From Spirochaetes bacterium GWE1_32_154 (GTDB lineage: Bacteria > Spirochaetota > GWE2-31-10), in assembly GCA_001829315.1 (NCBI GenBank), contig MIAY01000010.1, positions 84,871-148,870 of the forward strand: a DNA stretch of 64,000 nucleotides. Reading direction: 5' to 3'. The notes below the pieces were generated by a model. That model made no database searches and was not told the DNA's origin. It saw only the letters and a list, made by a program, of their open reading frames with translations. The position numbers and the translations under genes are program-made. Every line of letters starts with the position of its first letter. The first letter of the stretch is position 1. Of this stretch, positions 26,681 through 35,656 are shown one piece after another.

Positions 26681-28663
26681 TTAACTTAATTTAAAAAGTT
26701 TTGAAGAAAATGGCTTCATATTTTTCAGGGTAATTGAATCTGAATTATTTAATGACATTATTTCACCCGACCATATATTTGTTAATGATTTAATGTTTTT
26801 TAATACGAAACGATGTTTTTTTAAATTGATAGTCATATCTATTGACCGATTGCTGAAGTTAAATATGCCAAGAATACCATTTGTATTGTATATAATGCCC
26901 GGTATCTCACTTTCCATAAGGTCTAAAGGTAGCGTTTCTCCGGTATGGCAAAGATCAGATAATTGAATTATCTGAGGAACTTTTTTTAGTATATGTTCAG
27001 GTAAGGTAGTAAAGTCATCGCTAAACATAAGCATTCCGCCCGATAGAATAATTGCATTAATCTGGGTATCATGCTGTTCTTTATTGAGCTTTGTATTTGT
27101 TCTTAAAATCATACAGTCCGGATCATTAATCCACAAATTGCCATTCATGAAGCTTCGTACAGAAAAGTTACGAATAGAATTTTTAACACCGAGCATCGCA
27201 CTTGTTTGCAGGAATAAACCGGCAATTTTTCTCCAGTAAGGCGCGGTATCAGGACCGACTCGCATACAATTTACTTTGCCTATTCCCGGGCTGATCGGCA
27301 TACCGCATCCCTCGAGGATAGTATTTTTACCGGCCTCATCACGAATGATGTCCATCCCGAATTTTAAAACCTCAGCTTTGGATAATCTTTGGTTTAAGTG
27401 ATTTCCCCCTCTCATACAGGCACCAAACATGAAGTCAAGTTTGAGATAGGTATACCCCCAGTCTTTTACCATTGTCCGGATTACCATTCGTATATATTCT
27501 TCAACTGATCTGTTGGTTATGTCAATGCTGTAATAAAATTTCCCCGGCCACATAGGATTATATCCGCAAATAATGGGTTTCCCATATTCAGTCCGTAACA
27601 GAAAATCGGGGTTTTCTTTGATGATTTTTGATGTTTTGTCAGCAATAAATGGCGCAAGCCAAATGCCCGGTTTAAAACCATTGGTTTTTATGTAATCAGC
27701 AAGAGATTTCATTTTTCCCTGAAACGGCGGGGTAAGATCAAGCCAGTCGCCAACTAATTTCTGGTACCCGTCATCTAACTGTATGTAATCAAGTTCTATC
27801 TTTTTTTCTTTAATACTATCGACATTACTCATTACTTTCTCGGGTGTTACTTTGTTAAAATAAATATACCATGACGACCACCCTTTTATATTGGGCTGAA
27901 GAATTTTTATGTTTTCTTTTTTTTGAATGTAATTAAAGTATTGATTTTGCAATTCCGTTGTTTCACCTTTTGCTAAAAGGATACCGTCAAGTTCTATAGA
28001 TTCTCCGGGTAATAACATTTTTCGACCAAAATCATATACCACTTCAAAATGACTTTTTTTCTTTTCATTTTTGTTTAATAATAATTTAATATAGAGAAAC
28101 TGATTGAAAGGGGATAGTTGACCGACTATAAATGATTCATCGGTATGTATGTTTGAAATTAGGCTGTACATTTCTGATGAAAACACACCGGGGATATTTG
28201 ATGGTAAATTAGCCATGTTACTTGATGTTAATGAAACTAAACTTAACCATGGACGAAGCGGTTTTTCAGATAACCGGTAGCTTCGTGTTGTTGACCATGA
28301 CTGATATCCATTTCGAAGAAATGAAATTGAGCCGGGTTTAAAATCACTTAAAAAGTAATCAATACCATTCTCAGCAGGAAAGAAAAGTCTTGTTAATCGA
28401 ATCGTTGTTTTACTGATATTTTTTAACCGTAAGGATAGCGATGAACCGAAACCTGGTGAGTTATCCCATTTCCCTTTTAGTTCTACATAATTATTTACAT
28501 AGTATAAATTTCCGCGACCACTAATAAATTGTTTGGTAAGAGGAATTTTTTTTCGAACAATGCCGAATTTTAACTCGATTTTCGGTAAAAGACCTAAATC
28601 ATCCCATAAGATATCATGATTTTTGAAATTCGGATCCCATTTTTTATCAGTTTCATTTCCCAT
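26681..28663 (-). CDS. GH36-family alpha-galactosidase
   Basis: 660 residues, no signal peptide, so cytoplasmic. Hydrolyses alpha-galactosides such as melibiose or raffinose-type sugars. GH36 barrel signatures: GWSSWYIYFNKVTPEKV, YIQLDDGYQ, KPGIWLAPF, catalytic nucleophile Asp in YLKLDFMFG, and the acid Asp in MRVGPDTAPYW. N-terminal beta-sandwich (about 1-250) and C-terminal beta domain are present. The phrase GYQSWS-type (NGYQSWSTTRSY) is conserved in the spirochaete/clostridial branch. ATG at 28663 follows GGAGG; 7 bases after the ComFB gene on the same strand, a likely operon. No sugar transporter is adjacent. Confidence 0.9.
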   Translation of the reverse strand: MGNETDKKWDPNFKNHDILWDDLGLLPKIELKFGIVRKKIPLTKQFISGRGNLYYVNNYVELKGKWDNSPGFGSSLSLRLKNISKTTIRLTRLFFPAENGIDYFLSDFKPGSISFLRNGYQSWSTTRSYRLSEKPLRPWLSLVSLTSSNMANLPSNIPGVFSSEMYSLISNIHTDESFIVGQLSPFNQFLYIKLLLNKNEKKKSHFEVVYDFGRKMLLPGESIELDGILLAKGETTELQNQYFNYIQKKENIKILQPNIKGWSSWYIYFNKVTPEKVMSNVDSIKEKKIELDYIQLDDGYQKLVGDWLDLTPPFQGKMKSLADYIKTNGFKPGIWLAPFIADKTSKIIKENPDFLLRTEYGKPIICGYNPMWPGKFYYSIDITNRSVEEYIRMVIRTMVKDWGYTYLKLDFMFGACMRGGNHLNQRLSKAEVLKFGMDIIRDEAGKNTILEGCGMPISPGIGKVNCMRVGPDTAPYWRKIAGLFLQTSAMLGVKNSIRNFSVRSFMNGNLWINDPDCMILRTNTKLNKEQHDTQINAIILSGGMLMFSDDFTTLPEHILKKVPQIIQLSDLCHTGETLPLDLMESEIPGIIYNTNGILGIFNFSNRSIDMTINLKKHRFVLKNIKSLTNIWSGEIMSLNNSDSITLKNMKPFSSKLFKLS

Positions 28664-28670
28664 AAAAAAT

Positions 28671-29369
28671 TTAATCCTCCGGACTTACGTAGATATCATC
28701 TAATCGATAAACACGGTCTGATAAATTGACCTCACCGCTATTTTCTGAAGAGATTGAAGTGATTTCAAAAAATTTGCGTAATGATGAATTATTATTCCAT
28801 TTTATTTCAATATTCATCTGAAAACTTTTCTGGATGCCGTTGTTTGTTGCTTTTTCAGGTTTCGGCCAGAATGAAAAAGTGCCGTCCATTTTTGGCAGTA
28901 ACTGAATAGGGTTCTCCCAGCGGTGGTTAAACATTGTAACCGGTATTTCGCTATTGCTCTGGTAGAGAAAAACGGTAGCATTACTAATCGGATTGAGTGT
29001 ATCAGAGTCGATTATTCTTCCTACTATTGCCGGGAAAACAAAAATATGTTTATCCTGTGGGGTTGATGACTGTATTAACTGCTGTTCTTCAATTGAATCG
29101 TCGGTATGTCTTGGTGTTCTTGATATTACATCAACCGCTTCTTTTACCAGTGATAATATATCAATATCCGCCTGATTACTTTCTCTCTTATTATTTTCTG
29201 AATGTATTATACCACGAGAGGAAACAACATACATTGGTTTGGTTTTATTGAGTATATAGCATGCCATGTCAAGCCGGCATTGTTCACATTTACAAATGTC
29301 TTTTTTTTCATTCAGTATATCATTAAGAAATCTTTTTACTAAATCTTCAACTATGTTGTGAACATCCAT
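28671..29369 (-). CDS. ComFB-family protein fused to a beta-sandwich domain
   Basis: 232 residues from ATG 29369, which has GGGAG at spacing 6; the frame opens earlier (29405) without a ribosome site. Residues 1-90 match the ComFB family (MDVHNIVEDLVKRFL, KCEQCRLDMACYILNKTKPMYVVSSRG), with the characteristic CxC/CxxC-like cysteines; ComFB proteins have recently been described as cyclic dinucleotide receptors. After a linker, residues about 110-232 (FPAIVGRIIDSDTLNPISNATVFLYQS) look like a carboxypeptidase-regulatory-type beta-sandwich. The fusion is unusual. Cytoplasmic; no signal peptide. Confidence 0.72.
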   Translation of the reverse strand: MDVHNIVEDLVKRFLNDILNEKKDICKCEQCRLDMACYILNKTKPMYVVSSRGIIHSENNKRESNQADIDILSLVKEAVDVISRTPRHTDDSIEEQQLIQSSTPQDKHIFVFPAIVGRIIDSDTLNPISNATVFLYQSNSEIPVTMFNHRWENPIQLLPKMDGTFSFWPKPEKATNNGIQKSFQMNIEIKWNNNSSLRKFFEITSISSENSGEVNLSDRVYRLDDIYVSPED

Positions 29370-29398
29370 GGTATTCTCCCTTAAATTTAAAGCCCCTA

Positions 29399-29427
29399 TT
29401 GACAAATAATAAGTAATAAATTATATT
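29399..29427 (+). promoter_or_regulatory. Consensus sigma-70 promoter directly on the trmL start
   Basis: TTGACA (29399-29404), 17-base spacer, TATATT (29422-29427). The predicted start point falls on or next to the ATG at 29434, implying a leaderless message; no ribosome site is seen. ATTGACAAA (29398-29406) and TTTGTCAAT (29427-29435) are inverted copies around the promoter and could be an operator. Confidence 0.7.
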
Positions 29428-29433
29428 TTGTCA

Positions 29434-29925
29434 ATGATAAGTATCGCATTATATAATCCGGAAATTCCTCAAAATACAGGCAACATTGCCAGGCTTGCTG
29501 TTGGTCTTAATATACAACTTTACATCGTTGGTAAACCATCATTTTCTATGGATGATAAACATGTACGAAGAGCCGGTCTTGATTACTGGAAATTTTTACA
29601 TTTACAACAATTTGAGTCGCTTGAAACATTTCTTGCCGCCACATCCGGTAGAAGAAAAATTCTTGCAACAACAAAAGGGGCCTGTCCCTATTATTCATTT
29701 CAATATCAGAAAGACGATATAATTATATTCGGTTCGGAAGGTTCCGGTTTACCAAAGGATTACATTACATCAAATCTTGATCTGTCAGTTACTATTCCCA
29801 TGCCCGGTGAAGTTCGCTCTCTTAATCTTTCAAATAGTGCCGCAATTTTAGGATATGATGCTCTATTACGAACCGGGTATTTTGAAGGTTTTGATAAAAA
29901 TATCAATTTTTTTACAGAATTGTAA
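29434..29925 (+). CDS. trmL: TrmL, tRNA (C34/U34) 2'-O-methyltransferase
   Basis: SPOUT methyltransferase that methylates the wobble ribose of leucine tRNAs. 163 residues from ATG 29434. The N-terminus ISIALYNPEIPQNTGNIARL is diagnostic; the SAM knot appears as IIFGSEGSGLPKDY and IPMPGEVRSLNLSNSAAI. A TTG at 29428 is the only alternative start, inside the -10 box. Diverges from the ComFB gene. TrmH-family proteins share the fold, but the length and NPEIPQNTGN favour TrmL. Confidence 0.93.
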   Translation: MISIALYNPEIPQNTGNIARLAVGLNIQLYIVGKPSFSMDDKHVRRAGLDYWKFLHLQQFESLETFLAATSGRRKILATTKGACPYYSFQYQKDDIIIFGSEGSGLPKDYITSNLDLSVTIPMPGEVRSLNLSNSAAILGYDALLRTGYFEGFDKNINFFTEL

Positions 29926-30010
29926 AATCAATCACTATTTCTAAAACATAATAGTTTTTATTCTTATTATGGTCTACAATAGTATTAGGTGGTTTTGCGG
30001 GGGGCGAATA

Positions 30011-30445
30011 ATGATATTAAATTTTACCGATGTTTATTATGATAAAGTGGAAGATGTGCCTTTGGCTGTTTTAATTGACGACATAAAAAAATGTTATTAT
30101 TATCCTATTTCATATTCAATTGCGGAAGATTTGATTAGTGCTTCTCTTGGTGAGAATGATTTTGATTTGCCTCTTAAAGATATTATAAGGGATTTAGTAA
30201 CCTATTCCAATGCTCAGGTTTTGTCTTTATCATTAATTGATGGTACTGACGGGAAATGTTCGGGACGTTTTCTTGTAAGGTATCATGATCAGGTTAAGGA
30301 ATATACCATGGTACCTGATCAGTTAATTTTATTTTCAATTTTATTTGAGATACCAATTTTTGTTGAAAAACCGTCACTTGTCGGTTTAATGTCTGCCGAT
30401 TCATATTATGCACAGTCTATTTTTGATTGTAATACTCTTAATTAA
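30011..30445 (+). CDS. Bifunctional-nuclease (DUF151)-like protein
   Basis: 144 residues from ATG 30011, which follows GGGGGG; the frame also opens at 29969 without a site. The order AEDLIS...PLKDIIRDLVTYSNAQVLSLSLIDGTDGKCSGRFLVRY...VPDQLILFSILFEIPIFVEKPSL fits the BFN/DUF151 fold, in which 'RPSDAIALALR...PIYV' is typical; here that helix reads VPDQLILFSILFEIPIFV, so conserved residues are substituted. Nuclease activity is doubtful. It converges with, and overlaps by 4 bases, the hybrid kinase gene. Confidence 0.6.
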   Translation: MILNFTDVYYDKVEDVPLAVLIDDIKKCYYYPISYSIAEDLISASLGENDFDLPLKDIIRDLVTYSNAQVLSLSLIDGTDGKCSGRFLVRYHDQVKEYTMVPDQLILFSILFEIPIFVEKPSLVGLMSADSYYAQSIFDCNTLN

Positions 30446-32829
30446 TTAGATTTTTTCAGATCGATTCGTGCTTGAATCTTCTTTCTGAACTCTTCTTTAT
30501 CGATTGGTTTTGATATGTAGTCATTGCCACCCATTTGTATGAATCTGTCTTTATCACAACTTAAGGCGTGAGCGGTAAATATAATAACATGGATATTTTT
30601 AAGTTTTGCATCCAATGTGATAATCTTCAATAATTCTTCTCCACTCATAACAGGCATTTGCATATCAAGTAATAATAAATCATAATCAGTTTTTTGTAGT
30701 TGCTCAAGGGCGTCCTGACCGTTATTTGCAAAATCACATTCAACTTCGAGGTGTTTTAAAAGCAGTTCAACTAATTTTTGATTAATGATGTTATCATCAA
30801 CTACTAATATTTTAAATGATGAGTTATTTTTTATTCTAACACGAGGGGTTTTATGTATGTTTGGCATTTCATGGGGGGGATTTGTTGCATTTATTACAGG
30901 AGGATTGTTGATTTTTCGATTTCCTTTATTAATTGGTATTGAGATAGTGAATTTTGAGCCGGTATTAGGGATGGTTGAAACGGTAATTTGCCCTTTCATA
31001 AGCTCTATAAGCTTTTTTGTAATTGTTAAACCAAGTCCGGTTCCTCCAAACTCTCTGGTAATTGATGAATTTGCCTGATAAAACGGGAGGAAAATATCAG
31101 ATAGTTTATCCTGATCAATTCCGATGCCGGTATCTTCAATTGTGATGCTAAGTAAATCATTTTTAATAGAGCAGAAAAAACTCACACCGCCGGCTGTTGT
31201 AAATTTAAAAGCATTGCTAAGCAGGTTGTTTATTATCTGGTATAATCTGAAATCATCAATTATTATACAACCAGTAATGCTTTCGTCTATAAATAGGTTG
31301 AAATAAAGTTTTTTCTCATCAGCAATATATTGAAATTGTTTTTGAAATGTAATCATAAATATTCGAATGTCACATGATTTTTCTGTAATAGTTAATCGAC
31401 CGGATTCAATTTTGGAAAGGTCAAGAATTCCGTTTATTATGTGAAGAAGGTTATTTCCTGAGGTATTAATGATTTTTAGTATATCTTTTTTCTCTTTATT
31501 TTTTTCTTCCTCAATGAGTACTTGAGTAAAACCAATAATTGAGTTTAAAGGAGTTCTAATTTCATGACTCATATTCGCAATAAATTCACTTTTTATTCTG
31601 TTACCGGCCTCGGCAGCTTCTTTTGCCCAGATTAAATCAATTTCTGCTTGTTTCGCATCTGTTATATCTCTTTCTACGCAGACAAACGCTCCTTTTTCAT
31701 CATTGGTTTGATTGTATAATGGTGTGACTTTTATTTCACTGATGAAAAAAGACTGGTCTTTTTTCTTACCGCTTACAGTGCCTGTCCAGATTCCATTGTG
31801 TGAAACCTGACTCATTATTTCAGATTGCAATCTGAGTGGATTTTCTGTTGGTAAAAGGTCAAAAAGTGATTTTGAGAGAATCTCTTGTAAATTATACCCA
31901 TAATGCGATAGAGTTGCATTATTTGCATATTTAATTTTGAAATTAAAGTCAAATGCGATAACGCCATCGTAAATATTATCAGCAACCTGGGTTATGAAAA
32001 TATCCTTCTGTCTGAAATTAATTTCATCGGTTACATCTTCAATAATCAGAATAATTGAATCTTCATTAATCGCACTCATTTTAGCATTATAATATTTTAT
32101 GCTTCCCCGGTTTTCTCCTTTATAACTGAATGTTACGGGAAAGTCATGTTGTGTTGTTTTTTTAATAAATGAATAGATTACTGATGATGTTTCATTGGTA
32201 AAAAGTTCTGAAACTTTTTTACCGATAACAGATTCCGGTAAAGTCCGTTCGTTTTTATAGGGTTTGTAGCCGGTACAAGTACCGGCTTTATCCAGATATA
32301 AAATACTATCGGGTATAAGTGATAGTATTGCCCGGTTAGTAAGTTTTTGTTGTATGAGTTGTTTATTTGTATAGTAATGCGAAAAGTAAAACTGTAACGT
32401 ATTTGAAATGGATGTAAGTATTGATTGTAATTCATCAGAAAGTGTTGTTAATTGAGTATATTCTAAAAGAATAGAGCATTTGAACCCATTATTAATAGTG
32501 AATGGAATACTAATCAACGTTTCAATCATATCATTTTTTAGTATTTTATTAATCATCATATTCTGTGAAGCAGTTGTATATTCATTACTGTTTTCTGTAT
32601 CAATCTGAGATATAAAACTTTGATAATCCATTGTGCAATTATGATTGTGATCCGCTGATGACTGTATGTAATCAATGGTTTTATTAGTATTATAAACAAG
32701 AACTGTTACTTTGCAGGATCCTGTTATAATACGTATTAAATCTAAAGCAACTGATTCACGATTTTTTGAAGTTCCTTCCTGACTGAATAATACATTTGAA
32801 AATTCAAGAAATTGTGTCTGAAAATTCAT
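30442..32829 (-). CDS. Hybrid histidine kinase (GAF-like, PAS, PAS, HisKA, HATPase, receiver)
   Basis: 795 residues, no membrane segment. N-terminal about 165 residues look GAF-like; two PAS domains follow (LSLIPDSILYLDKAG and NIYDGVIAFDFNFKIKYANNATLSHYGY), the second with a PAC end (FVCVERDITDAKQAE). H-box FIANMSHEIRTPLNSIIGF, N-box NNLLSNAFKF, G-boxes DTGIGIDQDK and GGTGLGLTITKKL. The C-terminal receiver shows KILVVDDNIINQ, phospho-acceptor DMQMP and the lysine in YISKPID. No output partner is adjacent, so signals may leave through a phosphotransfer protein such as the HPt of the 55981 kinase. Confidence 0.92.
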   Translation of the reverse strand: MNFQTQFLEFSNVLFSQEGTSKNRESVALDLIRIITGSCKVTVLVYNTNKTIDYIQSSADHNHNCTMDYQSFISQIDTENSNEYTTASQNMMINKILKNDMIETLISIPFTINNGFKCSILLEYTQLTTLSDELQSILTSISNTLQFYFSHYYTNKQLIQQKLTNRAILSLIPDSILYLDKAGTCTGYKPYKNERTLPESVIGKKVSELFTNETSSVIYSFIKKTTQHDFPVTFSYKGENRGSIKYYNAKMSAINEDSIILIIEDVTDEINFRQKDIFITQVADNIYDGVIAFDFNFKIKYANNATLSHYGYNLQEILSKSLFDLLPTENPLRLQSEIMSQVSHNGIWTGTVSGKKKDQSFFISEIKVTPLYNQTNDEKGAFVCVERDITDAKQAEIDLIWAKEAAEAGNRIKSEFIANMSHEIRTPLNSIIGFTQVLIEEEKNKEKKDILKIINTSGNNLLHIINGILDLSKIESGRLTITEKSCDIRIFMITFQKQFQYIADEKKLYFNLFIDESITGCIIIDDFRLYQIINNLLSNAFKFTTAGGVSFFCSIKNDLLSITIEDTGIGIDQDKLSDIFLPFYQANSSITREFGGTGLGLTITKKLIELMKGQITVSTIPNTGSKFTISIPINKGNRKINNPPVINATNPPHEMPNIHKTPRVRIKNNSSFKILVVDDNIINQKLVELLLKHLEVECDFANNGQDALEQLQKTDYDLLLLDMQMPVMSGEELLKIITLDAKLKNIHVIIFTAHALSCDKDRFIQMGGNDYISKPIDKEEFRKKIQARIDLKKSN

Positions 32830-32898
32830 GCTGAATCCTTTATCATAGTATAGTTCAATATGAGAATAAGTGCAAATTTAAAAAATTATAAAAAGTAT

Positions 32899-32927
32899 TT
32901 GACATTCAATGAAACTTAACTTATACT
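32899..32927 (+). promoter_or_regulatory. Consensus sigma-70 promoter of the XRE-cupin / leuCD operon
   Basis: TTGACA (32899-32904), exactly 17 bases, TATACT (32922-32927). Start point predicted near 32934, about 29 bases before the ATG at 32963. Confidence 0.8.
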
Positions 32928-32950
32928 TAATTTACTTAAATATAAGTTAA
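32916..32950. promoter_or_regulatory. Probable operator, inverted repeat over the -10 box
   Basis: TTAACTTATA (32916-32925) and TATAAGTTAA (32941-32950) are perfect 10-base inverted copies separated by 15 bases, covering the -10 and start site. The placement suggests autorepression by the XRE-cupin protein encoded just downstream. Confidence 0.65.
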
Positions 32951-32962
32951 TTAAGAGGTTTG

Positions 32963-33535
32963 ATGAAATATACATTTGGTGATAAACTCAGAGCAGTTAG
33001 AGAAAAGAAAAAAATGACAATGAAAGATGTTGCAGAGAAAGCGGGTGTAAGTGAAAGTCTTATATCCCAAATAGAAACAAATAAAGTGTCACCGGCTATT
33101 GAAACCCTTTTGACAATTAGTGAAATATTGGATATAGATCTTGAATACTTATTTAGCGATTTGAAAAAGACACGCAAAGTTAATCTTGTGCGGTTTGATA
33201 TGAGAAATAAAATTATTTTACAGAATGTGACATATGAGCAACTTGTAAAAACTGTTGAAGAAAAAAATGAACATGGTATAGAAGCATATTATATGACTAT
33301 AGAAAAAGGCGGAAAAAGCGGATCTGACGAATATGGTCATAAAGGAAAGGAACTCGGGGTTATCATATCAGGAAGTGGTGATTTCACTATCGGGGGGCAG
33401 ACAATGCACTTGAACGAAGGTGATAGTATTTCTTTTGATTCTGATGTGCCTCATTCACTTGTTAACAGTGGAAATAAAGATCTGAAGGCGTTTTGGGTAA
33501 TAACCCCGCCAAAGACTTTTATGAATACAATTTAA
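32963..33535 (+). CDS. XRE-family regulator with cupin sensor domain
   Basis: 190 residues from ATG 32963 with GAGG upstream. Helix-turn-helix at about 5-60 (LRAVREKKKMTMKDVAEKAGVSESLISQIETNKVSPAIETLLTI), then a cupin beta-barrel at about 110-185 (HKGKELGVIISGSGDFTIGGQTMHLNEGDSISFDSDVPHSLVNSGNKDLKAFWVITPP). Cupin regulators of this type respond to small metabolites. It is transcribed with the dehydratase genes, 14 bases ahead of leuC, so it probably controls them and senses a pathway intermediate. A palindromic operator lies over its own promoter. Confidence 0.9.
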   Translation: MKYTFGDKLRAVREKKKMTMKDVAEKAGVSESLISQIETNKVSPAIETLLTISEILDIDLEYLFSDLKKTRKVNLVRFDMRNKIILQNVTYEQLVKTVEEKNEHGIEAYYMTIEKGGKSGSDEYGHKGKELGVIISGSGDFTIGGQTMHLNEGDSISFDSDVPHSLVNSGNKDLKAFWVITPPKTFMNTI

Positions 33536-33549
33536 AAAGGAGCACTACT

Positions 33550-34842
33550 ATGGGCAAAACAATTGCAGAAAAGATTTTTGATGCTCATCAGGTCGATAAG
33601 CCGTTTGAAGATACGACTATTGTTAAACTTGATGCTGTATTCTGTCATGAAATAACAACTCCTATTGCTATAACAGATCTTATGGCAAGGGGAATGGACA
33701 GGGTTTTTGATCCGTCAAAAATTAAAGCGGTAATCGATCATGTTACACCGGCTAAAGATTCTAAAACAGCTGAACAGGGTAAAATCCTTAGAGACTGGTC
33801 ACGAAGACATGGTATAAAAGATTTTTTTGACATTGGTAATAATGGTGTGTGTCATGCAATATTTCCGGAAAAAGGTTTTGTCCGACCGGGGTATACCATA
33901 ATAATGGGTGACTCTCATACATGTACTCATGGTGCATTTGGTGCATTTGCCGCAGGTGTCGGTACTACAGATCTTGAAGTTGGTATATTAAAAGGTGTAT
34001 GTTCATTCAAGGCTCCTAAGACCATTAAGTTTGAGTTAACAGGAGAGTTACAAGAAGGTGTATATGCTAAAGATGCCATTCTATTTATAATCGGGCAGAT
34101 TGGTGTAAATGGAGCAACGAATTGCGTAATGGAATTTACCGGTACTATCGTTGATGATATGTCAATGGAATCAAGAATGACATTATGTAATATGGCAATT
34201 GAAGCCGGCGGAACCTCAGGTGTTTGTTACCCTGATATGACAACTGTTGAATATTTGTGGCCATACATAAAAAATGATTTTGCTTCAAAAGATGCAGCAT
34301 TAAAAGAATACAGCAAATGGGTTTCAGATTCTGATGCAAAGTATGACCGGGTTTTCAAATATGATTTATCAAAACTTGAGCCTATGGTAACATTCGGATA
34401 TAAACCGGATCAGGTAAAAACAGTTCGTGAATTAACCGGAGAAAAAGTTGATCAGATATATATCGGTTCATGCACAAATGGTAGAATAGAAGATTTGAGA
34501 ATTGCAGCAGCCGTTTTAAAAGGTAAGAAAATTGCACATAGTGTTCGAGGTGTTCTATCACCTGCTACACCTGAAATCTATAAAATAGCATTAAAAGAAG
34601 GTTTAATCGATATTTTTATGGATGCCGGTTATTGTGTAACGAATCCAACTTGCGGTGCCTGTCTTGGAATGAGTAATGGTGTTCTTGCAGAAGGTGAGGT
34701 TTGTGCTTCAACGACAAACAGAAATTTTAACGGTAGAATGGGTAAGGGCGGTATGGTTCACTTAATGAGCCCCGCAACAGCAGCAGCAACTTCATTGACT
34801 GGAACAATAACAAACTCATCACTTTTTAAAGGAGGAAAATAA
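33550..34842 (+). CDS. leuC: LeuC-type 3-isopropylmalate / homoaconitase-family dehydratase, large subunit
   Basis: 430 residues from ATG 33550 with AAAAAGGAG; an upstream in-frame extension overlaps the regulator gene and lacks a site. Aconitase-superfamily [4Fe-4S] enzyme: GDSHTCTHGAFGAFAAGVGTTDLE, the cluster cysteine in IGSCTNGRIEDLRIAA, and CGACLGMSNGVL. The compact two-subunit form is that of archaeal-type LeuC, homoaconitase and 2,3-dimethylmalate dehydratase. With leuD 1 base apart it forms the enzyme. The leuA and leuB partners are absent, and a dedicated cupin regulator is present, so the substrate may differ from isopropylmalate. Confidence 0.85.
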   Translation: MGKTIAEKIFDAHQVDKPFEDTTIVKLDAVFCHEITTPIAITDLMARGMDRVFDPSKIKAVIDHVTPAKDSKTAEQGKILRDWSRRHGIKDFFDIGNNGVCHAIFPEKGFVRPGYTIIMGDSHTCTHGAFGAFAAGVGTTDLEVGILKGVCSFKAPKTIKFELTGELQEGVYAKDAILFIIGQIGVNGATNCVMEFTGTIVDDMSMESRMTLCNMAIEAGGTSGVCYPDMTTVEYLWPYIKNDFASKDAALKEYSKWVSDSDAKYDRVFKYDLSKLEPMVTFGYKPDQVKTVRELTGEKVDQIYIGSCTNGRIEDLRIAAAVLKGKKIAHSVRGVLSPATPEIYKIALKEGLIDIFMDAGYCVTNPTCGACLGMSNGVLAEGEVCASTTNRNFNGRMGKGGMVHLMSPATAAATSLTGTITNSSLFKGGK

Positions 34843-34843
34843 T

Positions 34844-35368
34844 ATGAAATCATTTAGCGGAAAAGTATTATTTTTGGATAGAAGTGACATTAATACCGAT
34901 GAAATTATCCCGGCAAAATATCTTACTGAAATAACAAAAATGGCATTAAAACCATATTTACTTGAAGACTTGAAAATGAATGGTTTTAATCCGGTAACTG
35001 ATATTGCAGGAAAAAAAGTTATCATTACAAGAGAGAATTTCGGTTGTGGCTCTTCAAGAGAACACGCACCGTGGGCTTTAGAAGTAAATGACATTAACAC
35101 CGTGATAGCAGTTAATTATGCACGAATTTTCAGGCAGAATATGTATAATTGTGGTATGCTTGCAATTGATTTATCGAAAGAAACGGTTGATGATATTTTT
35201 ATAACATTTTCCGGTAAAGATACTGATTGTGTTATTGATACAAAACAATCAACTATTCAGTTAAAGTCCGGCGCAACTGCAAAAACGATTAATTTTAAAC
35301 TTGACGGTTTTGATAAGGCACTTGTTGAGTCTGAAGGCTGGGTTGGTTACGCTGATAAGAATTATTAA
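34844..35368 (+). CDS. leuD: LeuD-type dehydratase small subunit
   Basis: 174-residue swivelling domain that completes the active site of the LeuC partner. Signatures: DRSDINTDEIIPAKYLTE, then the active-site loop ITRENFGCGSSREHAPWAL. The substrate-loop residues after IIPAKYL are TE; this loop separates isopropylmalate, homoaconitate and dimethylmalate enzymes, and I cannot assign this variant. ATG at 34844 with GGAGG, 1 base after leuC. A terminator follows at 35390-35421. Confidence 0.85.
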   Translation: MKSFSGKVLFLDRSDINTDEIIPAKYLTEITKMALKPYLLEDLKMNGFNPVTDIAGKKVIITRENFGCGSSREHAPWALEVNDINTVIAVNYARIFRQNMYNCGMLAIDLSKETVDDIFITFSGKDTDCVIDTKQSTIQLKSGATAKTINFKLDGFDKALVESEGWVGYADKNY

Positions 35369-35389
35369 TAAACGAGATCTGTAACTAAT

Positions 35390-35421
35390 AAAACGGGGTG
35401 TGATACGTAGCACTCCGTTTT
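35390..35421 (+). terminator. Terminator of the leuCD operon
   Basis: AAAACGGGGTG (35390-35400 with the preceding A) pairs with CACTCCGTTTT (35411-35421) over 11 bases with one G-U pair; a short TTGTAAC follows, so it is moderately strong. Confidence 0.65.
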
Positions 35422-35473
35422 GTAACAGGTAAAATAGTGCTGTCAGGAAGTATAAAATAGTAAGTTTTTATTA

Positions 35474-35523
35474 TAGAGCTTCTTGTAAAAATATTTTTTT
35501 ATTTTGAATCTTTGCAGGAGTTT
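35474..35523. repeat. Degenerate copy of the dispersed GCAAGAG repeat
   Basis: GAGCTTCTTGTAAAAATATTT and, further right, GAATCTTTGCAGGAGTTTCT follow the same left-arm, T-run, right-arm plan as the copy at 50112-50160. It lies in the 288-base gap between leuD and the minus-strand RHH-like gene; the rest of the gap shows the leuD terminator and no gene. Confidence 0.5.
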
Positions 35524-35656
35524 CTAAACTAAATAAATTATGACAGATAGTTACCAGTAAGTATGAAAATGGAGAGTGTATTGTGTAAATGGCATTATAC
35601 TTCTTAATAATGCAGAATTATTAAAAGAAATTAAGTTTGAGTGTGATTTTATTTTT

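Noticed and set aside
26681-28663. Melibiose or raffinose uptake operon around the alpha-galactosidase
   Set aside because: No permease, PTS or ABC transporter gene is adjacent; only the ComFB fusion gene is co-directional.
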